Below, one piece after another: positions 1 through 12,299 of a DNA stretch of 64,000 nt (position 1 is its first letter; each line of letters starts with the position of its first letter). The DNA comes from Isoetes taiwanensis. Lineage: Eukaryota; Streptophyta; Lycopodiopsida; Isoetales; Isoetaceae. The translations under genes were made by a program, and so were the position numbers. The notes beneath the pieces were generated by a model that worked only from the letters and a program-made list of their open reading frames with translations, was not told the origin of the DNA and did no database searches. The DNA is taken from assembly GCA_021234155.1 (NCBI GenBank), contig JAJEKV010000011.1, positions 12,561,255-12,625,254 on the forward strand, read 5' to 3'.

Positions 1-3000
1 GCTCAGGACATTTTGTCTGGTAACCTGGCTGATAGGTCTGCACCATGGCTCCTTTGGCATGCATTCTTTCTTCTCCTTATAAACTTCTCTCCGTTGCAGG
101 TGCATAGACGGGAGCATAGATGGGAGCAATGATAGTTGCAAAAACTATGGCTTGATAATCCAACAGCAGAAAGCACTTATGGCAGTCGGTAAAGCATGGG
201 AATTGACATAAGGCACTCGAAAAATGGTGCTTCTTCTTGCTTCATCTTTCCATTATGTCTTTTCTGATAGGGTAGTTTTCTTTCTCTCTGCATTCGCATC
301 ATTGCATCCCTTTCTTCCATGTTTGATTTGGACGTGCTTCAAGGTATGCATTATGAAGTTGCTTCTATGAAAAATGCCAATAACAACTTTCTGTTTTGCA
401 GGTGCTGAGAGTGGATGGTTCGTTCAGGTTTTAAGTTCCGGCTTGCATAAAGGGTATGTTATTCTATTGACAAATTCTCAATTGAGTATCTCCTTTGTGA
501 TGTATCTCTATAGTTTGTATCTTTACATTTTGAAGGTGTCTTCTTTCGCATGCATGTGGTCTGCTTTTGCACGTGGGACAAATGATTCTCTTTTGCACAT
601 ATTGTTCATATTCCTAGGATGGGTCCTAAGACACAACAAGTGGGGAGAGTGGTGTTCTCATTGAGCTTTGTAAAATCGTACAGTACACAATTGGTTCCCC
701 CACTGGGGTAGAACTATGAAAAAGAACTTGAAAACTTCGAGTGCTCCGAAACTAGACAATCACCGAGAGCACGAAGAGAAAAAATATAAGGGGTGAGATG
801 ATAACAAAGGCCGACGATCGATGCCCAACGTCCTAGGAACAAGTACCCCCGCGTCTGGCTCGTGAACCGCGAGCCCTGCAAAAAAGGAGACCTGGACAAT
901 ATAAACCGTTAGACGTTAGAAATGAGAACAGGGGCTGGACTGATGCCAGATAAGATAGAAAAAACAACTCGGAGGCCGCAGGGCCACGCCGAGAGGATAT
1001 CACGGTCGACCAACCGGTACAAAGAAAGAAAAAAGCAAAACGACAGAAAAAGACCGGTTGGTACCGCCTCGGAGGCGACAAAAGCCACGCCGAGAATGAA
1101 TAAAGAGACCAAATAAACCATCAAGCCACGCAAACCGACTGAGAGGGAGGGGGGGGGAAACCAGGTAAAGGCGACCGTAACTAGGAGACAAGCTCAAGGA
1201 GAACGCCGATAACCAAAGACAAGGAAAAATGAGCTATAAAAAGGGCAAGGAGCTGAGGTGGCGTCCCCATCCAAGGAATGGCGGTTCTATTGCTAGCGCA
1301 ATAGAACCGAAGCATTCTTCTTACATTTTTGAACTTATTTTGCAGGGAGCAGTTTCATTGCAAAATACAAGATCAAGCAGAGTCTTCTTTTTGCTAATGC
1401 TCCTCCATCAATTGGAGTGGAGCTGGACAGGATACTACCATTCTTGCGCTTTGTTTACTTTATTTCTTTTCTTTACAATGGAGCCAGAGGATTTTCTGCA
1501 GCAGGAGCCTGAAATTTTTCAATCCCTTGATGTCGGAGCAGGAGCTTCAAGCCAGGTACATAGCAAGATAAATTTCAAGAAACTTTCTTCCATGAAGCAA
1601 ATTATCTGTTGTGCAACCATATATATATCGTTAATTAAATGTAAGGGCTTTCATTTTTGCATTTTTAAAAGAAAGTTGGATCTTCATTCTTTGCAATGGC
1701 AGGTTATGATTATCTTAAGTCGTGATGGACTCTTTTACACTGGTCTATTATCAAAGGCTCTATTACAGTGGAGTCTATGGTACATACATTCTCCTCGAAG
1801 CCATCTCGGGGTAATTTGACAACTTAACATAACTTGCAAGGTTATTTATTCGATGTTTTTGAAGTCTTCTCGGTGGTTTTTTTGCGCACGGATGTATTCA
1901 AAGTCCAAACGGACATATTCAAAGTTCAAACATCTGCTTTATGGGTGTGCAATGGAGTTGTTAACAAGTCTCACTTCTACAAATTTCTCGATCTAAAAGA
2001 TATGGTGACCTTGCAAAGATTTGTATTATCTTTGAATTAGCCAGCAGACGAAGGTATTTAAAGGCGTAGAGCAAGTACTTTCTTTACTTTTTTTCATTTC
2101 TTTCTTATTAAATGCGTGTTTTGGCAACCACAACCTTGGCCATTCTGAGTGGAAGTCCTACTATATTTAGTAGGGAAGGGTTACAAAGTGCGATCTGTTT
2201 GTGTATTTGTTTTTTGCTATAAATCAATGCATTGGAATTCATCGATTTAGCCCATACAATTTTTGAAACGGTTTGGAAGATGATTCTTATAATGAGTACG
2301 GATTGGGTGTATGCACACCACACTTGGCCCAGGCCCAGTTATAACACTTCCGCACTTCGTTAGTGAATATGATAAGGAATGTACTAAAATCTTGGGTTCC
2401 TGAAATAACCAGGTGTGAGAGCCCTTAAGCATTGCTTATTTTGCATTCATGGAGTAATTTTAACTATTTGCTTATTTTGCATTTATGGAGGCCAAGAGTA
2501 TTCTGAAGTACTGGTGAGATTTGGCAATGATAATGTGTTAGCCAACAGTTTTAGCCATATATTCAAGTGCCCACTAAAGTTCTTTTTATTATGCCCCATT
2601 GTTAGGCATTACTGGTTGTGATTACTGGTGGTGAGAGCCCTTAAGCATTTGCTTATTTTGCATTTATGGAGGCCAAGAGTATTCTCAAGTACTGGTGAGA
2701 TTTGGCAATGATAATGTGTTAGCCAACAGTTTTAGCCATATATTCAAGTGCCCCATTGTTAGGCATTACTGGTATGCACATGTTCAGATTCTTTACCTTA
2801 ACATATCGTTATTCCATCAATGCAACATCATCCAACAAAACATTTGTAAGGATCCAAATTGTCTTAGTTCTAATGAAGTTGTTAAGCACTAAACTCGATC
2901 ATGTTTATATCACAACATTATTTTACAATCCATCTTGCAAATCCATTGCATATGAGCTAATTTTATGCAAGCAGAAACCTAGAGTTTAATGACGTGGCTT

Positions 3001-3819
3001 TAGAAAAAGCTCGCTCGCGTACAAGGGTGCTAAAACGATAATGAAATTGGAACAATCGAGTAGCACAGAGGTTGCAAACATGGAGATAGCTATAGAAACT
3101 CATTGTATGTTAGGTAGTTATTCACATTCATTGCACAACAGTTTCTCACAACCCATTCATACTTCGTTGATTTACTAGATCCATTCTATTCCTTTCTTAT
3201 TGATCAATAAATAAAAGCAAGGGTGAACAATGAAAACAATTCATGAGTTCTAGAACACAATTCATGAAGCCCAAAAACAATCTAAGGGACAAAAATGCAT
3301 GTGAAATATCTAAGGTTGGCTTATTCCATCAACACAACATCATCCAACAAAACATTTGTAAGGATCCAAATTGTCTTAGTTCTAATGAAGTTGTGAAGCA
3401 CTAAACTCGATCATGTTTATATCACAACATTATTTTACAATCCATCTTGCAAATCCATTGCATATGAGCTGATTTTATGCAAGCAGAAACCTAGAGTTTA
3501 ATGACGTGGCTTTAGAAAGAGCTCGCTTGCGTACAAGGGTGCTAAAACGATAATGAAATTGGAACAAATGAAATTGGAACAATCGAGTAGCATAGAGGTT
3601 GCAAACATGAAGATAGCTATAGAAACTCATTGTATGGTAGGTAGTTATTCACATTCATTGCGCAACAGTTTCTCATAACCCATTCATACTGCGTTGATTT
3701 ACTAGATCCATTCTATTCCTTTCTTATTGATCAATAAATAAAAGCAAGGGTGAACAATGAAAACAATTCATGAGTTCTAGAACACAATTCATGAAGCCCA
3801 AAGACAATCTAAGGGACAA
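1..3819. repeat. Tandem segmental duplication, copy 1
   Basis: Bases 1-613 match 4386-4998 (offset 4385), and 1314-3819 match 4995 to about 7558 (offset about 3681) with scattered substitutions and small indels. The change in offset is caused by a 704 bp insertion in this copy. The left end lies outside the window. Each copy also has internal repeats: a block at 2415-2630 is partly repeated at 2630-2790, and a block of about 510 bp around 2815-3300 is repeated at 3328-3819. Confidence 0.95.
614..1313. mobile_element. 700 bp insertion unique to copy 1, flanked by ATTC
   Basis: Aligning the two tandem copies shows this block is absent from copy 2, where the uninterrupted site is at 4995-4998. 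The 4 bp ATTC is present on both sides (610-613 and 1314-1317), as expected of a target duplication. Bases 611-626 and the reverse complement of 1263-1278 match at about 13 of 16 positions, giving a near-terminal inverted repeat. A perfect hairpin with 12 bp arms lies at 1282-1309, next to the right end. The block is more GC- and purine-rich than its surroundings. I see no transposase or RT coding, so it is probably non-autonomous. The superfamily is not identified. Confidence 0.75.
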
Positions 3820-4358
3820 CTTACTTAAATTGTGTTTGGGGGGGTGTGTCCTCCTTTTTCCGGCCGCCTGTGTACATCGAAATCCGGCAAAAAAGCGAAA
3901 TTTTGGAATCCAAAAATAAAAGCCGGCAAGAAAAAATTTCTCTAGATTTTTTTTTTAGCACGCCAATTTGAGCCGTTTCTGAGAAAATGGACGGTGCTGT
4001 GTAACGCTGTAATTTAGGGTTTAACTTTCGAAAACGGCCAGTCCATCATCATCGTGTGCTTTTATTTTGGAATGGCAGGCTCATTGCAGTCGTTCAAATC
4101 CCATGCAATTTTTTCTTAGGGTTTTCGACAGAGTTCTGCAATGACGGTTTTGGTTGTTCCTTCAGATATTTTTTTTTTCCCTCTGGGCTATGCCGTCAAA
4201 ATCAATTGCATCCAATTGGCTGATATGGTTCTCTGTATGTCGTTCTATAAGCAGGTAAATGTTCTTCTTTCCATTTTGTTTTGCCAAAAAAGTAAATATT
4301 TTTTGTGTGCTAAGATCTTCAAGCTTAGTAGGATCGTCAACAGCAAAAGGGCAAAGGA
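3820..4358. other. Spacer of the tandem unit
   Basis: This stretch lies between the end of copy 1 and the first exon-like ORF of copy 2. Its counterpart for copy 1 would lie left of the window. It holds AT-rich sequence and an AGGGTTT-type motif typical of plant 5' leaders (about 4117), but no ORF I can support. Confidence 0.4.
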
Positions 4359-4596
4359 ATGGAAGCGCCAGAACTGGCAAAGGCTGCTCAGGACATTTTG
4401 TCTGGTAACCTGGCTGATAGGTCTGCACCATGGCTCCTTTGGCATGCATTCTTTCTTCTCCTTATAAACTTCTCTCCGTTGCAGGTGCATAGACGGGAGC
4501 ATAGATGGGAGCAATGATAGTTGCAAAAACTATGGCTTGATAATCCAACAGCAGAAAGCACTTATGGCAGTCGGTAAAGCATGGGAATTGACATAA
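4359..4596 (+). CDS. Unrecognised two-exon ORF (57 aa)
   Basis: An ATG at 4359 opens a 62 bp exon (MEAPELAKAAQDILSGNLAD) ending at 4420 before GT. A TTGCAG acceptor precedes 4485, and the frame continues in phase through a second exon (CIDGSIDGSNDSCKNYGLII and on) to TAA at 4594-4596. The phase match across the putative intron is the main support. Copy 1 retains the same arrangement from position 1 (exon 1 cut by the window edge) to about 211. Further exon-like blocks follow at 4787-4838 and 5027-5240, but they do not join cleanly in frame, so a larger gene may have been broken before the duplication. I do not recognise the product. Confidence 0.3.
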
Positions 4597-7558
4597 GGCA
4601 CTCGAAAAATGGTGCTTCTTCTTGCTTCATCTTTCCATTATGTCTTTTCTGATAGGGTAGTTTTCTTTCTCTCTGCATTCGCATCATTGCATCCCTTTCT
4701 TCCATGTTTGATTTGGACGTGCTTCAAGGTATGCATTATGAAGTTGCTTCTATGAAAAATGCCAATAACAACTTTCTGTTTTGCAGGTGCTGAGAGTGGA
4801 TGGTTCGTTCAGGTTTTAAGTTCCGGCTTGCATAAAGGGTATGTTATTCTATTGACAAATTCTCAATTGAGTATCTCCTTTGTGATGTATCTCTATAGTT
4901 TGTATCTTTACATTTTGAAGGTGTCTTCTTTCGCATGCATGTGGTCTGCTTTTGCACGTGGGACAAATGATTCTCTTTTGCACATATTGTTCATATTCTT
5001 CTTACATTTTTGAACTTATTTTGCAGGGAGCAGTTTCATTGCAAAATACAAGATCAAGCAGAGTCTTCTTTTTGCTAATGCTCCTCCATCAATTGGAGTG
5101 GAGCTGGACAGGATACTACCATTCTTGCGCTTTGTTTACTTTATTTCTTTTCTTTACAATGGAGCCAGAGGATTTTCTGCAGCAGGAGCCTGAAATTTTT
5201 CAATCCCTTGATGTCGGAGCAGGAGCTTCAAGCCAGGTACATAGCAAGATAAATTTCAAGAAACTTTCTTCCATGAAGCAAATTATCTGTTGTGCAACCA
5301 TATATATATCGTTAATTAAATGTAAGGGCTTTCATTTTTGCATTTTTAAAAGAAAGTTGGATCTTCATTCTTTGCAATGGCTAGTTATGATTATCTTAAG
5401 TCGTGATGGACTCTTTTACACTGGTCTATTATCAAAGGCTCTATTACAGTGGAGTCTATGGTACATACATTCTCCTCAGAAGCCATCTCAGGTAATTTGA
5501 CAACTTAACATAACTTGCAAGGTTATTTATTCGATGTTTTTTTGAAGTCTTGCTGGTGGTTTTGCTGCGCACACAGATGTATTCAAAGTCCAAACGGACA
5601 TATTCAAAGTTCAAACATCTGCTTTATGGGTGTGCAATGGAGTTGTTAACAAGTCTCACTTCTACAAATTTCTCGATCTGTTCTGGATCACGATATAATA
5701 TCATAAAGATATGGTGACCTTGCAAAGATTTGTATTATGCTGAATTAGCCAGCAGACGAAGGTATTTAAAGGCGTAGAGCAAGTACTTTCTTTACTTTTT
5801 TCATTTCTTTCTTATTAAATGCAGGTTTTGGCAACCACAACCTTGGCCATTCTGAGTGCAAGTCCTACTATATTTAGTAGGGAAGGGTTACAAAGTGCAG
5901 TCTGCTGTGTATTTGTTTTACTGCTATAAATCAATGCATTGGAATTCAGCGATTTAGCCCATACAATTTTTGAAACGGTTTGAAAGATGATTCTTATAAT
6001 GAGTACGGATTGGGTGTATGCACACCACACTTGGCCCAGGCCCAGTTATAACACTTCCGCACTTCGTTAGTGAATATGATAAGGAATGTACTAAAATCTT
6101 GGGTTCCTGAAATAACCAGGTGTGAGAGCCCTTAAGCATTGCTTATTTTGCATTCATGGAGTAATTTTAACTATTTGTTTATTTTGCATTTATGGAGGCC
6201 AAGAGTATTCTGAAGTACTGGTGAGATTTGGCAATGATAATGTGTTAGCCAACAGTTTTAGCCATATATTCAAGTGCCCACTAAAGTTCTTTTTATTATG
6301 CCCCATTGTTAGGCATTACTGGTTGTGATTACTGGTGGTGAGAGCCCTTAAGCATTGCTTATTTTGCATTCATGGAGTAATTTTCACTATTTGCTTATTT
6401 TGCATTTATGGAGGCCAAGAGTATTCTCAAGTACTGGTGAGATTTGGCAATGATAATGTGTTAGCCAACAGTTTTAGCCATATATTCAAGTGCCCCATTG
6501 TTAGGCATTACTGGTATGCACATGTTCAGATTTTTTACTTTAACATATCGTTATTCCATCAATGCAACATCATCCAACAAAACATTTGTAAGGATCCAAA
6601 TTGTCTTAGTTCTAATGAAGTTGTTAAGCACTAAACTCGATCATGTTTATATCACAACATTATTTTACAATCCATCTTGCAAATCCATTGCATATGAGCT
6701 AATTTTATGCAAGCAGAAACCTAGAGTTTAATGACGTGGCTTTAGAAAAAGCCCGCTCGCGTACAAGGGTGCTAAAACGATAATGAAATTGGAACAATCG
6801 AGTAGCACAGAGGTTGCAAACATGGAGATAGCTATAGAAACTCATTGTATGTTAGGTAGTTATTCACATTAATTGCGCAACAGTTTCTCACAACCCATTC
6901 ATACTTCGTTGATTTACTAGATCCATTCTATTCCTTTCTTATTGATCCATAAATAAAAGCAAGGGTGAACAATGAAAACAATTCATGAGTTCTAGAACAC
7001 AATTCATAAAGCCCAAAAACAATCTAAGGGACAAAAATGCACGTGAAATATCTAAGGTTGGCTTATTCCATCAACACAACATCATCCAACAAAACATTTG
7101 TAAGGATCCAAATTGTCTTAGTTCTAATGAAGTTGTGAAGCACTAAACTCGATCATGTTTATATCACAACATTATTTTACAATCCATCTTGCAAATCCAT
7201 TGCATATGAGCTGATTTTATGCAAGCAGAAACCTAGAGTTTAATGACGTGGCTTTAGAAAGAGCTCGCTTGCGTACAAGGGTGCTAAAACGATAATGAAA
7301 TTGGAACAAATGAAATTGGAACAATCGAGTAGCATAGAGGTTGCAAACATGAAGATAGCTATAGAAACTCATTGTATGGTAGGTAGTTATTCACATTCAT
7401 TGCGCAACAGTTTCTCATAACCCATTCATACTGCGTTGATTTACTAGATCCATTCTATTCCTTTCTTATTGATCAATAAATAAAAGCAAGGGTGAACAAT
7501 GAAAACAATTCATGAGTTCTAGAACACAATTCATGAAGCCCAAAGACAATCTAAGGGA
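4386..7558. repeat. Tandem segmental duplication, copy 2
   Basis: This is the near-identical partner of 1-3819, without the 700 bp insertion. It includes the same internal repeated blocks (6122-6330 against 6335-6490, and 6550-7010 against 7065-7558). Divergence between copies is limited to scattered substitutions and short indels, for example around 5540-5700. Confidence 0.95.
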
Positions 7559-8402
7559 CAAAAATGCATGTGAAATATCTAAGGTTGGCAACGCTTTCAT
7601 GAGATATTACAAGCATTGGCCGCTAAAAGAAGTTTAAATCTAAAGATTCAAATTGTCACATATTACATATTCAAGTTGTGATATGTTGCTATAAGAGTAA
7701 ACGTATTTGTTGTTGGAGCTTTTAGGTCTGCTTTGTTTAGCAAGCTTGCTTTTGTTAACATATGAACTTTTGAAAAATTATAAATTCTTGCTCTGGTATG
7801 ATGTTATCTGGGAGCATTTCAAGCATTCCAAAATATCAGAACCTTTTGATTTCCAAGTACTTCCAGAATTGTACCATCACAAATTTGATGCTAAAGACAG
7901 GTTGGGTTTATTTTAGCATGCTTGATATTACAAGGCTTTCCAATGCTAGAGCCTATAATATACCACGCCTGTAATTGGAGGATACTATAAGTGCAAGATA
8001 CCCCATTTATTGTTAGGATTACTATTGGGGTATACTGTGAGGTGTAGTTACTTTAGATAGATTCCAAATATTAGTACAAAAGTTGAACAAAAGAATTAGA
8101 TTCTGGTTGGGCATAAATGAAGAAGTATGTGATTGTGCTTTGTCATATGTAAGTCATATAGCCATTTTAGTAATTCAGTATGTGTGTGGCCCTCCATATT
8201 TCTTCTAAAGCATCGTTTTCTCTATTGAAATCCATAAACGCAAAGTTAATACATTGATATTGTCACTAGATAATTTCAATAACAAAAATAATTACAAAAG
8301 CAAATAATGCCCATTCTTGCAAATATCAAGATGTGTTTGCTATTGAGAAAAGTTGTACATGTGGACGTTAAAGGCCGACTAAAAATATATGCGAGAACAT
8401 TA
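7559..8402. other. Probable Helitron interior, no gene seen
   Basis: AT-rich sequence immediately upstream of the Helitron 3' terminus at 8403-8432. It contains only short ORFs, such as a 69-codon one at 7707-7916, with no recognisable domain. The 5' TC end of the Helitron was not located, so how much of this belongs to the element is unknown. Confidence 0.35.
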
Positions 8403-8432
8403 GCCCGGCAACGCCGGGCACACGTTTACTAG
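8403..8432 (+). mobile_element. Helitron 3' terminus (hairpin plus CTAG)
   Basis: A 7 bp stem GCCCGGC (8403-8409) with loop AAC and GCCGGGC (8413-8419) is followed after 9 bp by CTAG (8429-8432) and then a host T. This is the standard Helitron 3' end: a GC-rich hairpin 10-12 bp before CTRR, inserted between A and T. The same design recurs at 17696-17724, 21842-21869 and, on the minus strand, 27885-27914, so these are one family. No Rep/helicase coding is visible, which suggests non-autonomous copies. Confidence 0.8.
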
Positions 8433-8445
8433 TATAGGATTAAAA

Positions 8446-8685
8446 CCCTAAGAATATTTAGCTGGGTAGATGGCCTGTTGATTAATGTTACATTCATTCA
8501 TATAGCATGGAAATCTTATGTATCCATTTTCCCTCCATGATGTGCCCCATGAATGTTTTGCTATCCAATAGGATGTGCCTTGACTAGTTCTTCCATATCC
8601 AACTATGAGGACAAAATGATTCCCAGTAGTCTGGCTGCAGTGTCCAGTGTATATGCCCTACATAATAGAACTTACACTGTAGTCT
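8446..8685. repeat. Dispersed repeat, copy A (about 240 bp)
   Basis: It matches 18245-18476 over its whole length in the same orientation, with a few substitutions. It begins 13 bp after a Helitron end here, and about 520 bp after a Helitron end in the other copy. No coding potential was seen. It may be old host sequence carried with Helitrons or part of an unrecognised element. Confidence 0.85.
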
Positions 8686-9711
8686 GGCTGGAAATGGTGA
8701 AGTGTTGTTTATGCCTGGAGCTTATTCGTTGGCTCTCCTAGACCCTAAATTGTTTAGAGTGCACTGAAGCTGATGACGATTCGAATTGCAAAACACAAAA
8801 CTCTAGCTTATGCTCGTTGAAGGACTAAAAGAGAGAAGCGTATCATTCAACAAGCAATGAAAGTCATCTTCAATGCCTTAAGGTTAAAGGATAGCATCAA
8901 AGCATTCTTTTCCAAGTTTTTTTTTTTTTTTTTCTTCCAAGTTTGCCTTTTGTTGAATGATATAATTTGTAACATTCTTGCTATTTTCTAGACTCTTTTT
9001 TGTGGAGGCTCGTTCTATACCTTTCTTTTCTATGTTTCCAATATTTTACCTTTACAGATTGGATAATCTTTGATAAAATTTGGTATTACATTAGAAGTCT
9101 GGATATCAATGACATTGTTATGTTTAAACCGGCTCATTATATTTCTTATGATGATGGAATTCAAAAGTGCCAGATTATGTTGTTGCGATGGGGAGTAGCT
9201 ATGTTTTTGAATCCGGTCCAAGAAATTCCAAGAAAGAGGGAAAGGAAGAAAGGTTCGACGGTTTAGGATCCCATGAGTGAGATTTAGTGCTAAAATAAAA
9301 TTTAAAAATTCAGTTACACCCCATTAATTAGCGCTATTATTTAGGGCTAAAAATGGCATCACTTATGCCACCGTAGCATGCCAGGACCCATTATTATTTT
9401 CTACAAGATGTGAAGGAGCGACATACATATATAGAATGTAATCTACAAGAAGTGACTATATAAATACCAATAAAACAAAAAACAATAGCCTTTCTTACCT
9501 AGAATTACCTTTTGTTAGGCACTTTGAAATGGAGAACTAACAATAGCTGAGACTAATGCAGATTGATGGAACATTGCTGCAAGCTAGACCCAAATATAGA
9601 CAAAGTTAGACATGCAAATTATATGCCTCCTAATGTTGATTAACTGATGCAGTTGGAAATCGATGAGAAAAGGATAGAAAATTGAGCTCATTGTTTACAA
9701 AACTGAACTAA
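8686..9711. other. No gene recognised
   Basis: AT-rich, with a T-run at 8918-8932. There are short ORFs on both strands (for example 9000-9266) but none resembles a known protein. Confidence 0.4.
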
Positions 9712-10806
9712 TTGTTTTTTTTTTTTTTTTTTTTTTTTGAAGGCAAGAATGATCTGTATTGTATTCAAAAGATAAGAGTGTTTACACATGTGAGTCCAGA
9801 GCTGGTATCACTTCTCCAATCCATGATAAGCAGTCCAGACTCTAGCCCAGTACTTGGAGCCTCTCTCAACTTCTTCTCCATAGGATACTATAGGAGAGAA
9901 GGCTTCAGTTCCTAGGCTAAATTTTATAAAGAAACGGTCTAAGACCTTATTACAGAGGCTCCACAATAGGCCTGATAGGATATTTTAAGCACCTGGTCAC
10001 CAGATATACGTTAATCTTGTCTCCACCGCCCAGGATCAAGAGCAGGGTTCAGGCTGCTGCTTCCCATTCAAGAATGGCCATAAGAGATCTTAGTGAGAAG
10101 GAGCCACTTGAAGCATTCTCCGAAAAATATCCCAGCAACCAAGGCGAGGCTCATACGCATTAACTCGGCCTGATTCCATTACTGCAGTACTACAGGTATA
10201 ACCTTCTTCCAAGCAATAAGAAAATATGACAGGCCTGCTGAACCATCCCATCGTACCAAGGATATGGGCTTCATTCCCACAATGCCCGGGCCTCCCTAGT
10301 CTCCCGCCCAGGACAGCCCATGGCAAACCACCTGTAGCCTATTCCAGAATGATCGGAGCAGCCATCATCTGCTCACAATCCTCCCCTTGCTGGGATAGGG
10401 AGGGCCTCTACTGTTCAGACCAAGAAGCAACACCTACTAGTAGCAAAATATACACAGGAAGCAGACGAAAAAACCCCTTAGCACCTGGAGTGCCTTTCAT
10501 GAGCTTGGCAGCCCGCAATGGGTGCGGGCTTTCCCAGCCGATTCTCAGAGATTTACTGATCTATTAACCTGCGTTAAATAAGCTGAAGACCTAGTTGGAG
10601 TTACCTCTTGCTGTGATTTGCTGCTGGTTCTCAGGAACTTCTGAAAAGAGACGAGCACGGCCACTGATCAGAAAACAAATCAAGAGAGGGGCAGCAGCAG
10701 ATCTGGCCGAAAATGCAGGCCCTTCCAGCATCGATTTGTTTGTGGTTCTGCACGAAAACAGGGCCGCCGCCAAGGGCGGAAGCCCTAGCCGCAAACCCTA
10801 GCCGCT
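9712..10806 (-). mobile_element. LINE-like retroposon, minus strand
   Basis: The plus strand opens with a T-run of about 20 (9716-9735), which is a poly(A) tail on the minus strand. The opposite end carries a minus-strand leader GCTAGGGTTTGCGGC near 10800. Both ends resemble the retroposon at 44628/61918: the shared 5' GCTAGGGTTTGCG followed by a GGCGGCGGC-rich stretch, and a shared ATAAGGTCTTRGACC motif before the tail. I infer that both belong to one non-LTR family. Only short ORFs remain, with no clear RT domain, so this copy is internally deleted or decayed. No target duplication was found. Confidence 0.5.
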
Positions 10807-10854
10807 CCTTCCATTCCGTGGATGTTATCAAGAATCAACATTCACCTAAAATAT

Positions 10855-12010
10855 GTGCATGGCCAAAGTACTATTCAGATTTTGAATGAAGCATGTACCA
10901 GATGCTATGTCATGGACTATTATGACCATAGATTATGCCAATTATGGACAGTTGAAGAATGCACTATTCTGGTTTTATAGCATGCCAAAATTTAATGGCA
11001 TAACATTTGTAATGCCGTAATTGCAGCTAATCATGGAGATACGAAAAGTGGCTTGGAGTTATTTCAGACAATGCAACATAGGAATGTGGCATCATGAATG
11101 TAATGATATTGGGTTTTGCTAGGCTGAGAAGGATTAACAACACTTTTTAACTATTTTGAGCAAATGCCAAAAGGGCAATGTGATTTCATGGACTATTATG
11201 ATTGCAGCTCATGTGCTGAGCATGGTGAGTTAACTTGCTTAAGGAAATAGATGAACCTAATGTGGTTTCATGTACTGCACTGCTTTTAGTATATGCACAA
11301 CGTGGCCAGTTTGAAAAGGCAAATGAATTTTTCCCAGAAAAATGTCATTTTTGGAATGCCACTTTGCAGTCTGTGCACAACACAACATGGTAAGTTGGAA
11401 CATTTTTTGAATGCCTCTATTGCAACCTGTGCACATCATGGTAAGTTGGAACAAACGCTTCAATTTTCTAGCATATGCGGTGCCAAGGTTTTAGGCAAGA
11501 TGAGCCCCCCTTTGCAAGCCTTCCTAGAGCATGTTCTATTCATGCATCTTTACACAATGGCATGCTATTGTTTTATATTATAGATGTAAATCATATGTAG
11601 CTCTTTAGAATACTGTTATTATAATGCATGCCCAATGTGCGAGCCTAGAAGAAGCCCAAACAGTTTTTGATACTACGTCAGAAAAGGATGCGATCTCTGT
11701 TATCATGGCATTTTTTAAAAGTGGATGTGGACGGGGGGGGCAATTCAAAGTTTGCATCAATTTCAGGGTGAAGGGGTGTTGCCTCATAGAATCACCTTTG
11801 TTAATGTTCTGTCTACATGTAGTCATGTTGGAATGATGGATCAGAGTTCCCAATTGCTGATATTTATAAACCAGATGTATAGTTAGTACTATACATCATT
11901 TTGTTTGTATTGTCGACCTTCTTGGGCGAGCTAGATTCTGAGGCCATGGACTTTGCTTCTTGCAGAACTCATGCTTATGTCAGAAACATTTTCGTTGAGG
12001 ATGTTTCCAA
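10855..12010 (+). pseudogene. Pentatricopeptide repeat (PPR) protein pseudogene
   Basis: Translated pieces in shifting frames read as consecutive plant PPR motifs: PDAMSWTIMTIDYANYGQ near 10890, then an EPNVVSCTALLLVYAQRGQF segment near 11252, AQCASLEEAQTVFD near 11632, GVLPHRITFVNVLSTCSHVG near 11772, and HHFVCIVDLLGRAR near 11890. The last two resemble the final repeats and E-type region of PLS-class PPR proteins, which bind organellar RNA and act in C-to-U editing. Stops and frameshifts separate nearly every motif, so the gene is dead. Only the C-terminal part seems to be present, and no DYW deaminase domain was seen after 12010. Confidence 0.75.
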
Positions 12011-12299
12011 TGTCAGTATGAGAAAAAAAGTTTCAAGAATCTACGATAGCCCAATTTCTATTTGAATGTTGTTACCATCTGAATTCTCATACATTGACCT
12101 TCAAACAATCTGAATGCTATGGAATGATTGATAATCAAGGATTACATAAGTTATAAAATGTGGTGAATTTAATAGTTCTATTTTTCCATAAGGCGTGAAG
12201 TTGGCTCGCTCGCTAGACTCTTACCTCGAGCAAGGGTCTATGGGCGCCTAGTATCTCTAACAAAGAGGTTTGTTTTTCAATATGGTGAAGTTTACAAAG

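Noticed and set aside
614-626. 5S rRNA-like or Cassandra-type element from CTAGGATGGG
   Set aside because: The 10 bases match the 5S rRNA C-box region, but no A box or remaining 5S sequence follows.
1282-1309. Helitron end formed by the perfect hairpin
   Set aside because: No CTRR follows the hairpin, and the insertion has a 4 bp duplication, which Helitrons do not make.
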